From Malaya genurostris (Eukaryota; Arthropoda; Insecta; Diptera; Culicidae), in the NCBI RefSeq assembly GCF_030247185.1, contig NC_080571.1, forward strand, positions 85,507,025-85,571,024: a stretch of DNA of 64,000 nucleotides, given 5' to 3'. Below are positions 25,201 to 38,200 of this stretch, in pieces. The notes below the pieces were generated by a model. It saw nothing but the letters and a program-made list of their open reading frames with translations. It had not been told where the DNA came from and did no database searches. The position numbers and the translations under genes are program-made. The stretch's first letter is position 1, and each line of letters starts with the position of its first letter.

Positions 25201-28200
25201 GTATTATCCCGAATTTTTTTTTAACTCAACTCTCTGACACTTCGCAAATTTTCGATATTTTTCAAAACAATTTCTTTTACATTAACCCAGATCTCGACTT
25301 TTCATGCATTTCTAAGACATTTGGCATCAAAAAAAATTTCTATTTCAAAAGTCTCAAAATCGTCCAAAAGTAGATTTTTTGAAAAACATTTTTTTAGATT
25401 TTACCAGATCATGACGTTTCATGCATTTCTATGACATTTATCATCAAAAAAATTTGTTTTCGATTTTGCGGTTTTTTACGTGGTCTAAAATTCTCCCAAA
25501 GCCGATTTTTTCAAAAAACAATTTTCTTAGATTACACCAGATCTTGACGTTTCATGCATTTCTAAAACATTTTGCTTAAAAAAAATTCGTTAGGTTTTGG
25601 GGTTTTTTTACGCGGATTTCCGAAAATACGCGGTACGTATTCCCCGCGTAAAAAGATATCTCAGTGTACCTCTGATAGTCCCAGAACCGACAGCTTGGGT
25701 CCAATAGGAGGTTTATAGTTCCTATTATCTGTTGAGTTGCAGCAGTTTCTCATTTTCATACTTTCAGTTACTAGAACACTTTTTTTTACAAAACTATCGT
25801 TTCGTTCAACAAAGTGTTTCTATTAATTCCTAATTTTTCGAGAGAAATTATTCTTATCTTGTCCTTCGAGTTTTCAAGAAATAGTCTCATCTGGAAGAAT
25901 TCTTCTTTCGTGGTATTTCTCGTTTTTTAAGAGCTGAGGCCAACAGGTCGCGTATAAACACGTGGCTCGCTGTGCGTATTACGTTTCCCTCAATGCTCTC
26001 TCGCAAATGTGCAAAATAACTCTCGATGTGGCCGACTGGCCAAGAAAGTTTTGATATTTCGGTTACAAGTTTGACTACATCACATAAAATCCAATAAAGC
26101 CACCGCTTGCTTGGCAGCCTTGCTGAGCCGATTTTATTTCTCTCTCATGTTTCATTACGTTACCAGAACACAGGAGCAGAAAAAAAGGTGCCGCCATAGA
26201 AATGGACATACCTTTACAAAAATAACATATATGTTTTTATGCACTAATCGCATCTAAAATAAATTATCTAGACATTGTCAGGATAGATTTTTGATACATG
26301 CTTTTGAGGGCGAGATATTCAATGAACAAGTTGAAAAACGGCGTTTCAGCTAAGCAATTCTTCCTTCAGAAGAAGAACTTTCCCGACCGCTAAAGTCAAT
26401 GAATCATTCTGAAATTTTCACAGAAAAATCTAAACTAATTTTCTAAGAGATTGTCAGTTGGGTTTTTTTTATATTCGTCACCGTTTCTGAGAAAATCAGA
26501 TTGGAAGCGTGAGATAGCCTTCTTAATCACCCTTGAACTCAATTCATAAGCGTTTATCATCGCTTATTCTCATTTGATGAGTGACTCGTTAGGGAGCATT
26601 CATTGAAAGTGTTCCGTCTAGTTGTTCGTAGTTTGCTTTATTTTGTATGTTTCTTTTACTGACTTAAATTTTGAGTTTAGTATTATAATTCATATTCTAA
26701 GCCGTCTGGATGGTGGTGACCTCAATCTAGCCACGTCCTTTGCCTCTTTTTCGAATATGGCGATTCGTCTGCAATAATATTGTTCCACTAGAGAAATGTT
26801 CGTAATTTTATTGATCTATCTCATATACCTTCTTACTGAATATGCTGTTCTAATGCTTTGTTTTGTGTTTGTATGACCAAGTAGGAATCTGTCCGGAAGA
26901 AATACGAATCGCATAGTCTGAGTAGGTCTCGAGTCCGGCGAATGACCAAGTCTCTCAAACGTCTTAATTGTCTTAGATAATTTCAGTTGAAAAAGTTAAA
27001 CTGACTAGGAGTTTACAGTGGTAGCCAAATATAAGATAGGAGGTCAGGACAAGACAAGTTCAAAATATATCTTGGAACTGTTAGTATGCGAGTACCTACG
27101 GAACATAAAGTTTCATTGTGCGACAAACCGAAGATTACTTAACAAGAGCGATAGTTATTCGTAAGAATAATAATCAAATCTAAATTCAAAATTATAACAT
27201 CTTATTATCGGCAATCGGCTGCCTAAAGATTAAGGAATAAAACTATAAGTTCAAAAACTAACATTTCGTTAGAAATTAACCAATGCATATCTGTTATTAT
27301 AAATCAGACGCCTCTTATGAATAAGTTTTCATTTCCATTTTTGTAGATTATTCTTATAAAATAATTCCTAGAAGCTTTCGTCATACCAGTCGCGAAATCG
27401 ATCGACCAAAACAAAAAAAAAAATGAAATAAAACTTTGAAAAATTGCTTTTGTTAAATAAAATGTAAAAATACCACGCTTACTCTCCAGCGAATGACCAA
27501 TTATGGTTAAAACCGGGGTGAAATAAAAAAAACATTAATAATAATATAAAAAAAAATTGCCCTTGATTTCGCGATTCAATTGGAAATGTTACTTCCAAAT
27601 GGAAATATTATATCATTCAAATATCGCGGAGTTAGATGTGATCGTGAATCGGTATTCAATTAATAGCAGTTTGATCGTTTCCTCGTCCCACTAACTAGTT
27701 ACAACAAGTGTTGACTTAACATACCTCCGTTTCCTACAGTGATCTGCATGGGTGTGACCATGTACATTATTGATAATTTCGTTGCTTTAAGTTCAGTAAC
27801 ATACAATGGTACTTCCAAGTATCACGCATTTGGTTCAACATGGAATTTAACTGGTTTTTGATCAATCACGGGAAACTCACGGGCGGTCAACTAAGCTAAG
27901 TTTCCTCTGATATTTCCGGTCAAGTCGAGGTCTTGTAGGCCCATACAAAGTTCCTAAATTTTATTCGAATCCGACTTCTGGTGTACAAAATTGAAAATAT
28001 GTACGCTAACTTTCTTCAGAACAGCTTTTAACAAACTTAGATTAAAATGAAAAGTCTTGTAGTCCCGATTTTCTTCGGGATTTACTTTTCGAATTTTATT
28101 CAAATTCGACTTTCGGTTCCGGACTTACAGGATGACTAGTGAAAAATTTCAATTTCGTACTACTTAGTCACTTTCCTCAGAGATAGCGTGACTGATTTTT

Positions 28201-31200
28201 ACACACTAAGGTTCTAATGCCAAATGCTTATGGTCTCATACAAAACTCCTGAATTTAATCCGGGTACGACTTTCGGTTCCGGAGTTACACGCGGTGAAGC
28301 AAAAGCATTTAAACGTGTCTCAAAATTATTCCTACCGATAGCCAATTTCAGTAGGAGACCAAAAAAATGAGTCCGACAATCCGGGTTTCGGATTTCAGAA
28401 GCACCGTAAATAGTGGAACTGTTACATTTTGTAGCTTGTATTAGTTAATGCACGAACAACTTTTTTGGGTTTTCTATCGAGAAGCAATGAAAATTATTTT
28501 ATGTAAGAACATGAGTGATATATTTTTGATCACGACTTCCGGAAAAATGGGGGAATTGTATTGATCTGGAGTTTTTTACTCGAATCAAGGAAAAATAACA
28601 TAAATAACATTTGAGGGGCAGGAGTTTTTTCGCATTTTTTCGTTGTTAATGTAGAGATGACGTTTGAGCATTTATCATACATTCCGCGATATAAAATACA
28701 ATAATATGAATATTTTGAACAGTCTGTTAACCGTCCGCGATATTTGGTGATATAATTATGTATTCTCTCCAATACTTCTCAATTCAAAATAATTCCCTTG
28801 TTTGTTTTTACGTTTCGTCTTTGTCTCATCAGTGCACTAACAGTTTATGTTGAACTGGAAATGTCACCTCACAAACAATTTGCTACGGACCTAAACGCAA
28901 TATCCTTATTGACTTCTCTAACTTCGCGGTTTGCGTGATCGGCGAGGTGGCATTATCAGTTCAATATAAACTGCTATTGCATAGATGTAAAATCTAATAC
29001 AGTAAATCATGTACAACTAACAGTGAAAAAAATATGCACTCACTTTTTTCAGAGATGGCTGAATCGATTTTCACAAACTAAGATTAAAAAAAGGTATTAT
29101 GGTCCCATAGCTTGCTATTGAATTTCATTTGAATGTGACTTCCGGTTCCGGAATTATATGGTAATATGTGAAAATTTGAGAAAAAGTTTACACTCAATTA
29201 TCTCTGGAAAAACTCAACCGATTTTTGCAAACTATGATTCAAATGAAAGGTCTTATAATATCCCAAAAATTTGTAGAACATTTTATCAGGATCCGACTTC
29301 CGGTTTCGGAACTAAAGCGTGATAAGTGGAAGATTACCAATTTTATTAGTATTTTTTCACGAACGATGGTTAAAAACAGGTACAAATCCCATACAACTGT
29401 CTGATAAATTCTTCTAGTTTGCAGAGCTTGTTAGTTTGTGGCCATGAAAACTTAATTCGGCACTACTGGTGTTTTATGCTGTTTAGTTTGACTTACATAT
29501 GCAGAAGTAACAAAAACGCAGGTTTTTCATTTTCATTTCAACGTTTCATTTGTTAGATTTCGTTTAATTGGTTTAATCGAAATAGAGCATGAAATAGTAA
29601 GTATAGGTTTAACTACGTTCAAAACTGTTCCAATTTGTAGGTCATATTTGTTGGTAGTAAACGAACCAACTTCGGCTATTCCGTTTATCTGAATCCGGTT
29701 TCGGAAGAATTGGAAATAGTGATCAAAAACTGCAAAAAGGATCTCACTTACCTACTTTTCTTGAAGATGGCCAAATCGATTTTCACAAACTTATAGGTTC
29801 AAAAGAAAAGTCTTACAGTTTCATACGGAATTCCTTATTTTGTTGTGGATCCTACTTTCGGTTCCGGAACTACAGGGTAAACAGGTTTTATAGAGTTTGT
29901 GAGATTAGATCCGAACAAATTATCATATTTCTATTCAATAAACAGTTGTTTTTTTGCGAATTTCACGATTATATTTATCATGTAATGAGTAATGCGAGAA
30001 AGGCATCATTACACCACTAGGTGGATTAAAATAGGTTTTTTTTTGTAGAACTTAAAATTTATAAATTCATTTGTAACGAAAACTTTATAATAAAAGTTTT
30101 ATATCCGAAACTGCAAATAACTTGCCAAATCAGAACATTTTAGGCAAACTTATAAGAAATACATCTTTGGAGACGTTTCCTTGAATCGTGATCACTTAAA
30201 ACTTGACAAACTGTCCAAAGTCCGTCTTTATATAGTTTTGTCTTCCGTTAGTTTGTATCTTGAGAACGTTATGAGAACCTTTTCATGATATATAACTTCC
30301 GAGCAAGTGTTTTGTGTTACGGACTAACTACGATTACAGGTTGTTTGCATCGATTAATCAAGGACTTGAAGAAATGTTCTTTAGTTCATACGAAGATTTT
30401 AGAAAAAAAAATTATTGTTCGCATCTAGAAAGGAATACATTAATTGAATTTCCCAGTAGATAGAAATTATGTTGTACTTTGAATGAAATACTTCTCAACA
30501 TTTTATTTTGAATTTCACAGCATTCTCGCTAGATTTCCAACTTGCAACGCTGTGGTTACTTTCTTTTTTGGCTTTCTTCTGGAAGCCACCGGCAGCGTTT
30601 CTTAGTTGTAGAAAGACTTACACCATCAAAGAAGAGAATTTGTTAGCATTCAACCCGCAGGAATGTTAAAAACGTAAATTGTGTTTCTTCCGTAGGTTCA
30701 CGAAAGGAGTATGACCGATAATTTGAATTTATTATTAATCAGTTTTCTGTACCTTCCGTGTTCGATGGCGTGACTGAGCTCGTTGAACACTTATTTAGTC
30801 GGGGTACGCTCCGATTGTAAGTTAATGAATGCCTGCGATGCAAAAGAGTTTGAATCGATGGAACCACTGTCAAGGATCGGTCGAAGATATAGCAATGAAC
30901 ACATTTCTGACTTCCGTAGTATCATATATTATTCATTCACTTGAATGTAAATATTTATCCCTTGTTGCGATTATTGCGTTTGATTGGAAAAACTAACGAG
31001 TATACAAAAATGCTCCTTGTATTCTTTATGGGAATTAATTTGCAAAATCGAGTGATTCATTTAAACATCCCTTGGTTTTGGATGATGGGCTACAACGCGC
31101 TTACCCACCTCCCTGCTATGGAAGCTAGTTCCTGAAACCAACGTATTTTGCTTTGGTGGCGTTGTTGTCAACAATAGGTTAAGCTACGTTTGATGCGCAT

Positions 31201-34200
31201 AGAATATAGTTATAGAAATTCGTACCTATACTGAAAATCTCAAAATTTTCAATCCGGAGCAGAGAAATCAAAAGTCAAAGAGTTTTTTTTATCGGCAACC
31301 GTTGGGAAATATTATGTTATTGTCTTGTATATGTTGTAAAAAAGTGTTTAGTTGCACTTATACGATATATCGTAGAAAAAGAAATTATATCCTATGAATT
31401 ATTTATGAAAACATCAGAGTCATTCCAATAAAGTTCCTGCTGTTTGTTTGTATATTTAATGAGCATATATAGAAGAAGGGAACGATAAGAAATAATTTTA
31501 GGGCTTAGATATTGCAAAAACACTTAAATTATTCATTTCTTCCTTGCTACGAGAACATCATCAATTTTCAATCAGTTTTATTACACGTGAATAGTGTTAT
31601 TGTAACAGTATTCATAAAATTTGTGTGTTATTTTGGGTATTACTTGGTTTTCAATCAGCGAATTGTGAACTCACTAAAGAAAAGTTCACTACTGATTTTT
31701 CGCAAACGCGATTATCACTGAAACTGCTCTCCCATGTCTCAAAATCAGCAGTGAAAAGTTCACTAGCGAACATTCCTCTCGATGATGTCTAAGAAAAACG
31801 TTCGCACATTGAATCTAATATTAATGAAATTTTAATTTCAAACAATACTTTACAAAAACTACAAACTTTTTCGAAGCATTGAGACCTGTTACTTGAGCTA
31901 GAGAATAAAAGCTCGACTTGTTCTTTGTAAATGTTCTCTAACGATTAGTAAGCGCCTATTGTTAATATCGAATGAAACATACGTTTCATAAGGATTCGTT
32001 TTAGCAAAAACCGCTGGTATCGAATCGGCCGCCCCTCAAAATTGTTGCGCCCGGGGGAATAAATTGACATCCTATGAGCCGTGAAGGAACTATCAAACCT
32101 TTTCGATCCGGTCCGGTGCCGGCACTGATGTTTTGACACATTACAATGACAACGAAACTGATTCGGACAGTTGTAAATAAACTCTCAGATCGAGGGAGGT
32201 TTGAATTGGATGGTCGAATTACTGTTTTCTGATGCCTTCAACAATTTTGGAATACTTTTCTTGACGATAGTTGACCGATCTGAGGTTTATGAGGAGTTCA
32301 TTAATTCCAGAAAGACCTTTATTAAATACAAAAACATTTTGATTCCTGAAATCATCCGCAAGATCATAGTGTTGGGAGGATGCCGAGACGAGTAAAGCTG
32401 CTGATGGTATTTCTTCTAAATCATATCTCGATGTAGCTAGCGGTAATTCTTTTAAATTATTTCCACAGCATTCACAGTAATTGCGCACTGCTTGGAAGTG
32501 AAGTGTTCAATCATACTATCTGTTACTTTACTACGCTTAGACGAACAAGTTTTCCCATTGTCCCTAAAATGTCTACAAGAATTATTTTTTCCCGTCATTA
32601 AATCACACTCACTGAATACTATAGTTTGTTGCTGCTAGTTTTCACACTGACGCTTTGTAACAGAGATGTCTATCTCCTCTGTGTGACGAAGAGCAAGCAA
32701 AATTTCTCCCCTCGCACTGACAACTTCAACGAGAGCTCTTCTCTTTCACATTTATACACCACTGTTGTGTAAAGTGTGCACGCATCATGAGTGCGTTTGT
32801 TTATTTCCTTTTACCTCTTCCACTGAATCGCACCAAAGTGCTAGAGCATTAGCTAATAAATTCTCTGAGGTGGATGCAGATACTTTCACAGAGGTGTACA
32901 CGCCGGTGAGCACTCTGCTGTATGGTTTTCGTAGATGAAGCGTGGACACGCAAAATCAGCAAAATAAAACAATTTATCGTAAAATTTTCGGTTTTCCTTG
33001 CAAATTTTTCATAGCAAGGCCAGATCTACTCTCTATTAATTGAAGTTCACAGAAGTGTTCGCTCACCATCACGCGCCAGTGGTCACTTGGGTGTATTTAG
33101 ACGAGAGCGCGTGTGAGCGATTCATGCGAAGAGAATGTATTTCACTCGCGCCAGCTGCTTCAACCACAAGCACACACTCAAATGCTGGCTATTCGACACT
33201 GAGAAGAAGTGCACTTTCCTCTTTGTGCGGTGCTTCGTTTTTTGCATCCTCGGTGTGGCAAAAATCTGACTCTAGCGTGTATCACTCTGGTGAAATGCCA
33301 TCTCTGCTTTGTATTTCAAAAATTTGCTTCTATAGTTTTGTGTAAGTAATCTTTTATATCATAGGTAAACTTTTGTACCTAAAAGTAGGTATTTTTTGCC
33401 TTTCTGATATAGGAAGAATACGCAATCAATTGAAAAACCGACTAGTACAAATCAGTATTCCCAATAGTAGGGTCAAATGAAAGGTCTTATGATCATACCA
33501 AAAATTATTCATATTTTCGGATACAACAAAAATTTAAATCATCGTTTAGAGTACGATGGCAAAATCGTATAAAATGTCGACTTCAATTATACCGGTGTTC
33601 GGGTTCCGGTGCTGGAAGTACATTAGGGTGGGACAAGGTTGTATGGGAAAAAGATAATAAGGTTTATTTTCTCGCTCCACCAAACTTTTCGTATTCCTTC
33701 TGGGTCCTAAAAGCTCCATGCAAAATGTCCATATCTAACACTTTTGAAAAATCATTTATTATTTTCTGTGTAGTAAAACATTTGAAGAATTTTCTGTGAA
33801 ATTTTCAAGCCTATTGGAACGAAACTCTGGAAGCTATGGACCTTTATCTATGGCTATCTCATTCTACGAAGAAGCAAGAGCTCGGCGCACTGGCCCAAGA
33901 TTTCTACTTCGATTGACTTCAAAACTTGACAAAACATTCTTGAAATGTTTCGTTATAATAAATTATAAAAGAAAAAAATATGATCTTTTGAAAATGTTAG
34001 ACCCTACGAGCTCCCTGGAGTAATTAATTGTTTCCATTGATTTTATAGACAAAAACCCTTCTTAATCCACCTAGTGGTGTGATAATGCCTTTCTCTTCCT
34101 TCATAACAGTCTCATGAAAATATGTTTCATACTTTTATTAAATAATTTTGGATACTAATTTTGACACCAATTGATTCGAATAGTTCACAAAAGCATGCTT

Positions 34201-35188
34201 CAGTGTTTATGTCACACAGTCAGCATCATTTTTCCCAACTAGTGCTTGACATTTGCGTTGCTTATTTGTATGAGAACAGTGATGCTAATCTAAAAAAAGC
34301 CTTCTCAGTCCACTTAGTGGAATTTTCATATATCTTGAAAAATCACCATAGGGGGGAGTACATGAAATTTTCGAAATCGAAAAAAAATTTTTGATGCCAA
34401 AAGGCTTAGAATTGCATGAAACGTCGAGATTTAGTTATCTAGAAAAATTTTTTTTTGAAAAAATCGACTTTTTGGGACTTAGAAAAAATATCAAAAGTCC
34501 CAGAAAATGGATTTTTTCAAAAAAAAATTTTTTTGAGATGACACTAAATTTCGATGTTTTATGCAGTTTTAAGAGTTTTGGCATCAAAAAAAATGTTCGA
34601 TTTTGGAAATTTCATGTACTCCCCCCTATGGTGCTTTTTCAAGATCGGAAATTTTCAAACCTTAACCGCCGGGCAGCACCCCTTACGCATGTCCGATTTA
34701 GCTAAAATTTTGCATGAGGACATTTTTCGAGGTGCTTAAACTTTTGAGCACTAGCGCTTCACGAAATTAGAGGTGATCCCAAAATATCGGCACCCTTTAT
34801 ATATGAGAGCGGTAAATATCAACGTGTTTTGTCGGTTACGTCACTTATACAATCATATCTCCGGAACCAAAAGTCACAGCCATTTGATCTTCGAACTTGA
34901 TCAATGGCCTAATAATAGCTTTCAAACGGGCCTAGACTTGTTAAAATCGGTTCAGCCATCTCTGAGAAACTTGCGCGGTAAAAAAACAACACGTTTTGTC
35001 GGTTACGTCATTTATATCATCATATCTCCGGAACCAAAAGTCATAGCCATTTGATCTTCGAACTTGATCAGTGGCCCGACAGTAGCTTTTAAACGAGCCC
35101 AAGTTTGTTAAAATCGGATCAGCCATCTCTGAGAAAATTGAGCGCGTTCAAATATCTTCGAAAAGTGTGCACACACAAACACACACAC

Positions 35189-35232
<44 letters not shown>

Positions 35233-38200
35233 CGGGGCAGCAGGGACTAGTCCAAGGGCTTAACGACCCCTCCCCATGGCCACTGCGAGTTAGGGGGCCT
35301 GCCTAGGATGTGGTGGGGTTCGGCAGTGGGCTCTGTTGAATTTCTATAAAAAGCTGCATGTGTCCGCAAGTAGGCTCTAGCAAAGCGACTGTGTACCGCT
35401 CAAAGCACACAAGCCCAGCAGGAGTGCCAACCGGCACATCAGGTTCGATACCAGTAAGACCCTGATTATTATATACTGGCCACGGCGAACAACAACGGAC
35501 ATGATGCGGATAACGGATCGGATGACGATGATGGGCTGACATTCGTGCTGTTCTGTTCCCTGAGTAAGGAAGGGTGATACCGACTTGAAACGGCGAGCGG
35601 GCCAACAGTACGTCTGCCTCCGTCCCGTTAAAACCTTGGCAGGCCTCCGGGTACGTTCAATACTCGCACCAATTAAGGTGGGTAGTAGGCCCAGTTGAGA
35701 GCACTCCTGGCTTACGCTGATCCGGCTCTGGACACGAACCCTATGAAGGTACGTGTTCAACCCTCGCTAGGCCTCCCTGCTCGCAAAGATAACCTAGGGA
35801 TCATAAGCGACTACTACAACGAGTGGAGATAACGGCCCCGAGTGGGGACCCTGAAGAATGGAAGTAATCGAAATCGAAGTTGAGAAAGAAGTGACAAATC
35901 CGTTTGTCAAGAGTGGCTTGGTGAGGACACCGCCGCCGCAAACCCAGCAGGTGCAAAAGCAGCACACGAACGAGCAGCAGGCTCAGCAGCAGGGTCAGCA
36001 GCAGTATAGCGCGTGGACGAAACCACCACAACCACCGAGGGTAGAGGCAGCGAAAAAGTTGGTGGACGAGCTGCACGAGTATGTGGATAAGAGAAGTAAC
36101 GTGCACAAAGACATCAAGGCGTTGGTAATTAAGCTCCAAGGCGCTCTTGGCTCTGCTGTAAAGGAGTGGAAAAACGTAGTGCAGAGAGCAGAAGCTGGGG
36201 AGAAGGAGTTGTTAGCGGCGAAAACTGCTTTAGAGGCACGTCGCGCAGCGCAAATGCAAAGGGCAGAAGCCGACACAGCTACGAGGGAGGTCAACACGGC
36301 GAGTAGTGTCCCTCCTGGGGTGCAGTCCACGCCCTTCTTCACACCAAAGAGGCCAAGGGCATCGCCTGGAGATGTTAGACCAGGTGGTCCCAAGAGACAC
36401 AAGGATGCCCGTGTCACTGGAGCTAAACTACCACCAGAAGCAACCGACGCGGTAAACAGCCGCACTGAATGGCAGGTCGTCGGCAAAAAAAAGGAGAAAG
36501 CGAGCAAAAAAAAACCGCCCAAAAAACGTAAGGTCGTCAGGACAAGGAATAAGAGCGAGGCTCTCATCGTCAAAGCGAGCGACGACTCGTACGCCGAAGT
36601 CCTACGCGCTATGCGCATGAACCCGGATCTTAAGGACCTAGGGGAAGACGTGCAAAAGGTCAGGCGCACTCGTAATGATGAGATGCTTCTCGAGCTGAAA
36701 AGAAACCCCAAAGCAGGCAGCATCTCGTACAAGGAGCTTACCGAGAAAGCCCTCGGAAACAAGGTGGAAGTAAGAGCCTTGTGCCCGGAAGCGACTCTCC
36801 GGTGTAAAGATCTGGACGAGATTACTACGGAGGAGGATGTAAAATTAGCCCTGAAGGAGCAATGCGAGCTAGGAGAGGTCCAGATGACCATCCGTATCAG
36901 GAATGGACCTGACGGCACCAAGGTAGCCTCAATTAAGCTGCCAGTAGATGCAGCTAATAAAGCGTTGAAAGTGGAGAAAATATGTGTGGGTTGGTCTGTG
37001 TGCCCACTGAGGGTTTCCCAGCTACCGGACGTGTGCTTCAAGTGTCTGGGTTTTGGTCACTTCGCACGGAACTGTCAAGGGCCGGATAGGAGCAAACTAT
37101 GCAGAAGGTGTGGCGAGGAAGGTCACAAGGCAAAGGATTGCCCCCCGAAGCCTCCGAAATGCCTAATTTGCGCTGCCACGGGGGATAACAAACATCCTAC
37201 AGGCGGTAGCAGATGCCCGGCCTTCAAACGAGCGAGTGCAACGAAGTCCCAGTGGAGGTAGTGCAAATCAACCTCAACCACTGTGATACGGCACAACATC
37301 TTCTGCGGCAATCTGTTGCGGAACATAGATGCGATGTTGCGATAATTTCGGAGCCATACCAAATTCCACCGGAGATGGAAACTGGACATCAGACGGAGCC
37401 AAAACAGCAGCGATATGGGCAGTGGGAAAATACCCCATTCAAGAAGTGGTGCACTGCGCAGATGTAGGGTTTGTTATAGCCAAAATCAACGGAGTCTTCA
37501 TCTGTAGTTGTTATGCACCTCCACGATGGACGATCGAACAGTTCAACCGGATGTTGGACAAACTAACGGAAGAGCTAACCAACCGAAGACCAGTAGTAGT
37601 AGCTGGTGACTTCAATGCCTGGGCGGTCGAATGGGGCAGCCGCCTCACGAACTCAAGGGGAAGCAGTCTTCTGGAGGCCCTAGCTAAGCTGAACGTAGAT
37701 CTTGCCAATGACGGGACCACTACCACCTACCGTTAAGGATGGTCGAGAGTCCATCATAGATGTCACTTTCTGCAGCCCGGGAATGATAAGGAGCATGGAC
37801 TGGAGAGTGTGCGAAGAATACACCCACAGCGATCACCAAGCGATCCGATATTGTGTTGGATGCGACTCGCAGGAGGAATCAAGCAGAACGCAGTTTGGTG
37901 AGCGAAAGTGGAAAACAACGAACTTTAACAAGGACGTATTTGTGGAAGCACTGAGGCTCGAGCGCAACACAATAAACCTCAGCGCGGAAGAGCTGACTGC
38001 AACACTATCACGTGCGTGTAATGCAACCATGCCTAGAATGGGAAAACCCAGAAATGGGCGACGTCCGGCGTACTGGTGGAATTCGACGATCGCTGACCTG
38101 CGGGCACGTTGTCTACATGCCAGGAGAAGGATGCAGAGAGCTAGAAACAGCGGCGAAAAGGAGGAAAGAAGGTTGCCCTATAGAATAGCAAGAGCCGCAC

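Noticed and set aside
24999..25373. A 124-codon Phe-rich ORF
   Set aside because: It falls entirely within the TTACGCGG inverted-repeat element, and its codons follow the repeated words of that element.
27935..30040. The regularly spaced repeats considered as a CRISPR-like array
   Set aside because: The units are long (about 180 bp), degenerate and dispersed at many loci in a eukaryotic intron. There are no short identical repeats with unique spacers.
35995..37041. A 348-codon ORF on the minus strand
   Set aside because: It is exactly antisense to the R1-clade ORF1, which has clear zinc knuckles and a basic linker. It is Ser/Leu/Ala-rich with no domain, as expected for the shadow of a GC-rich frame.
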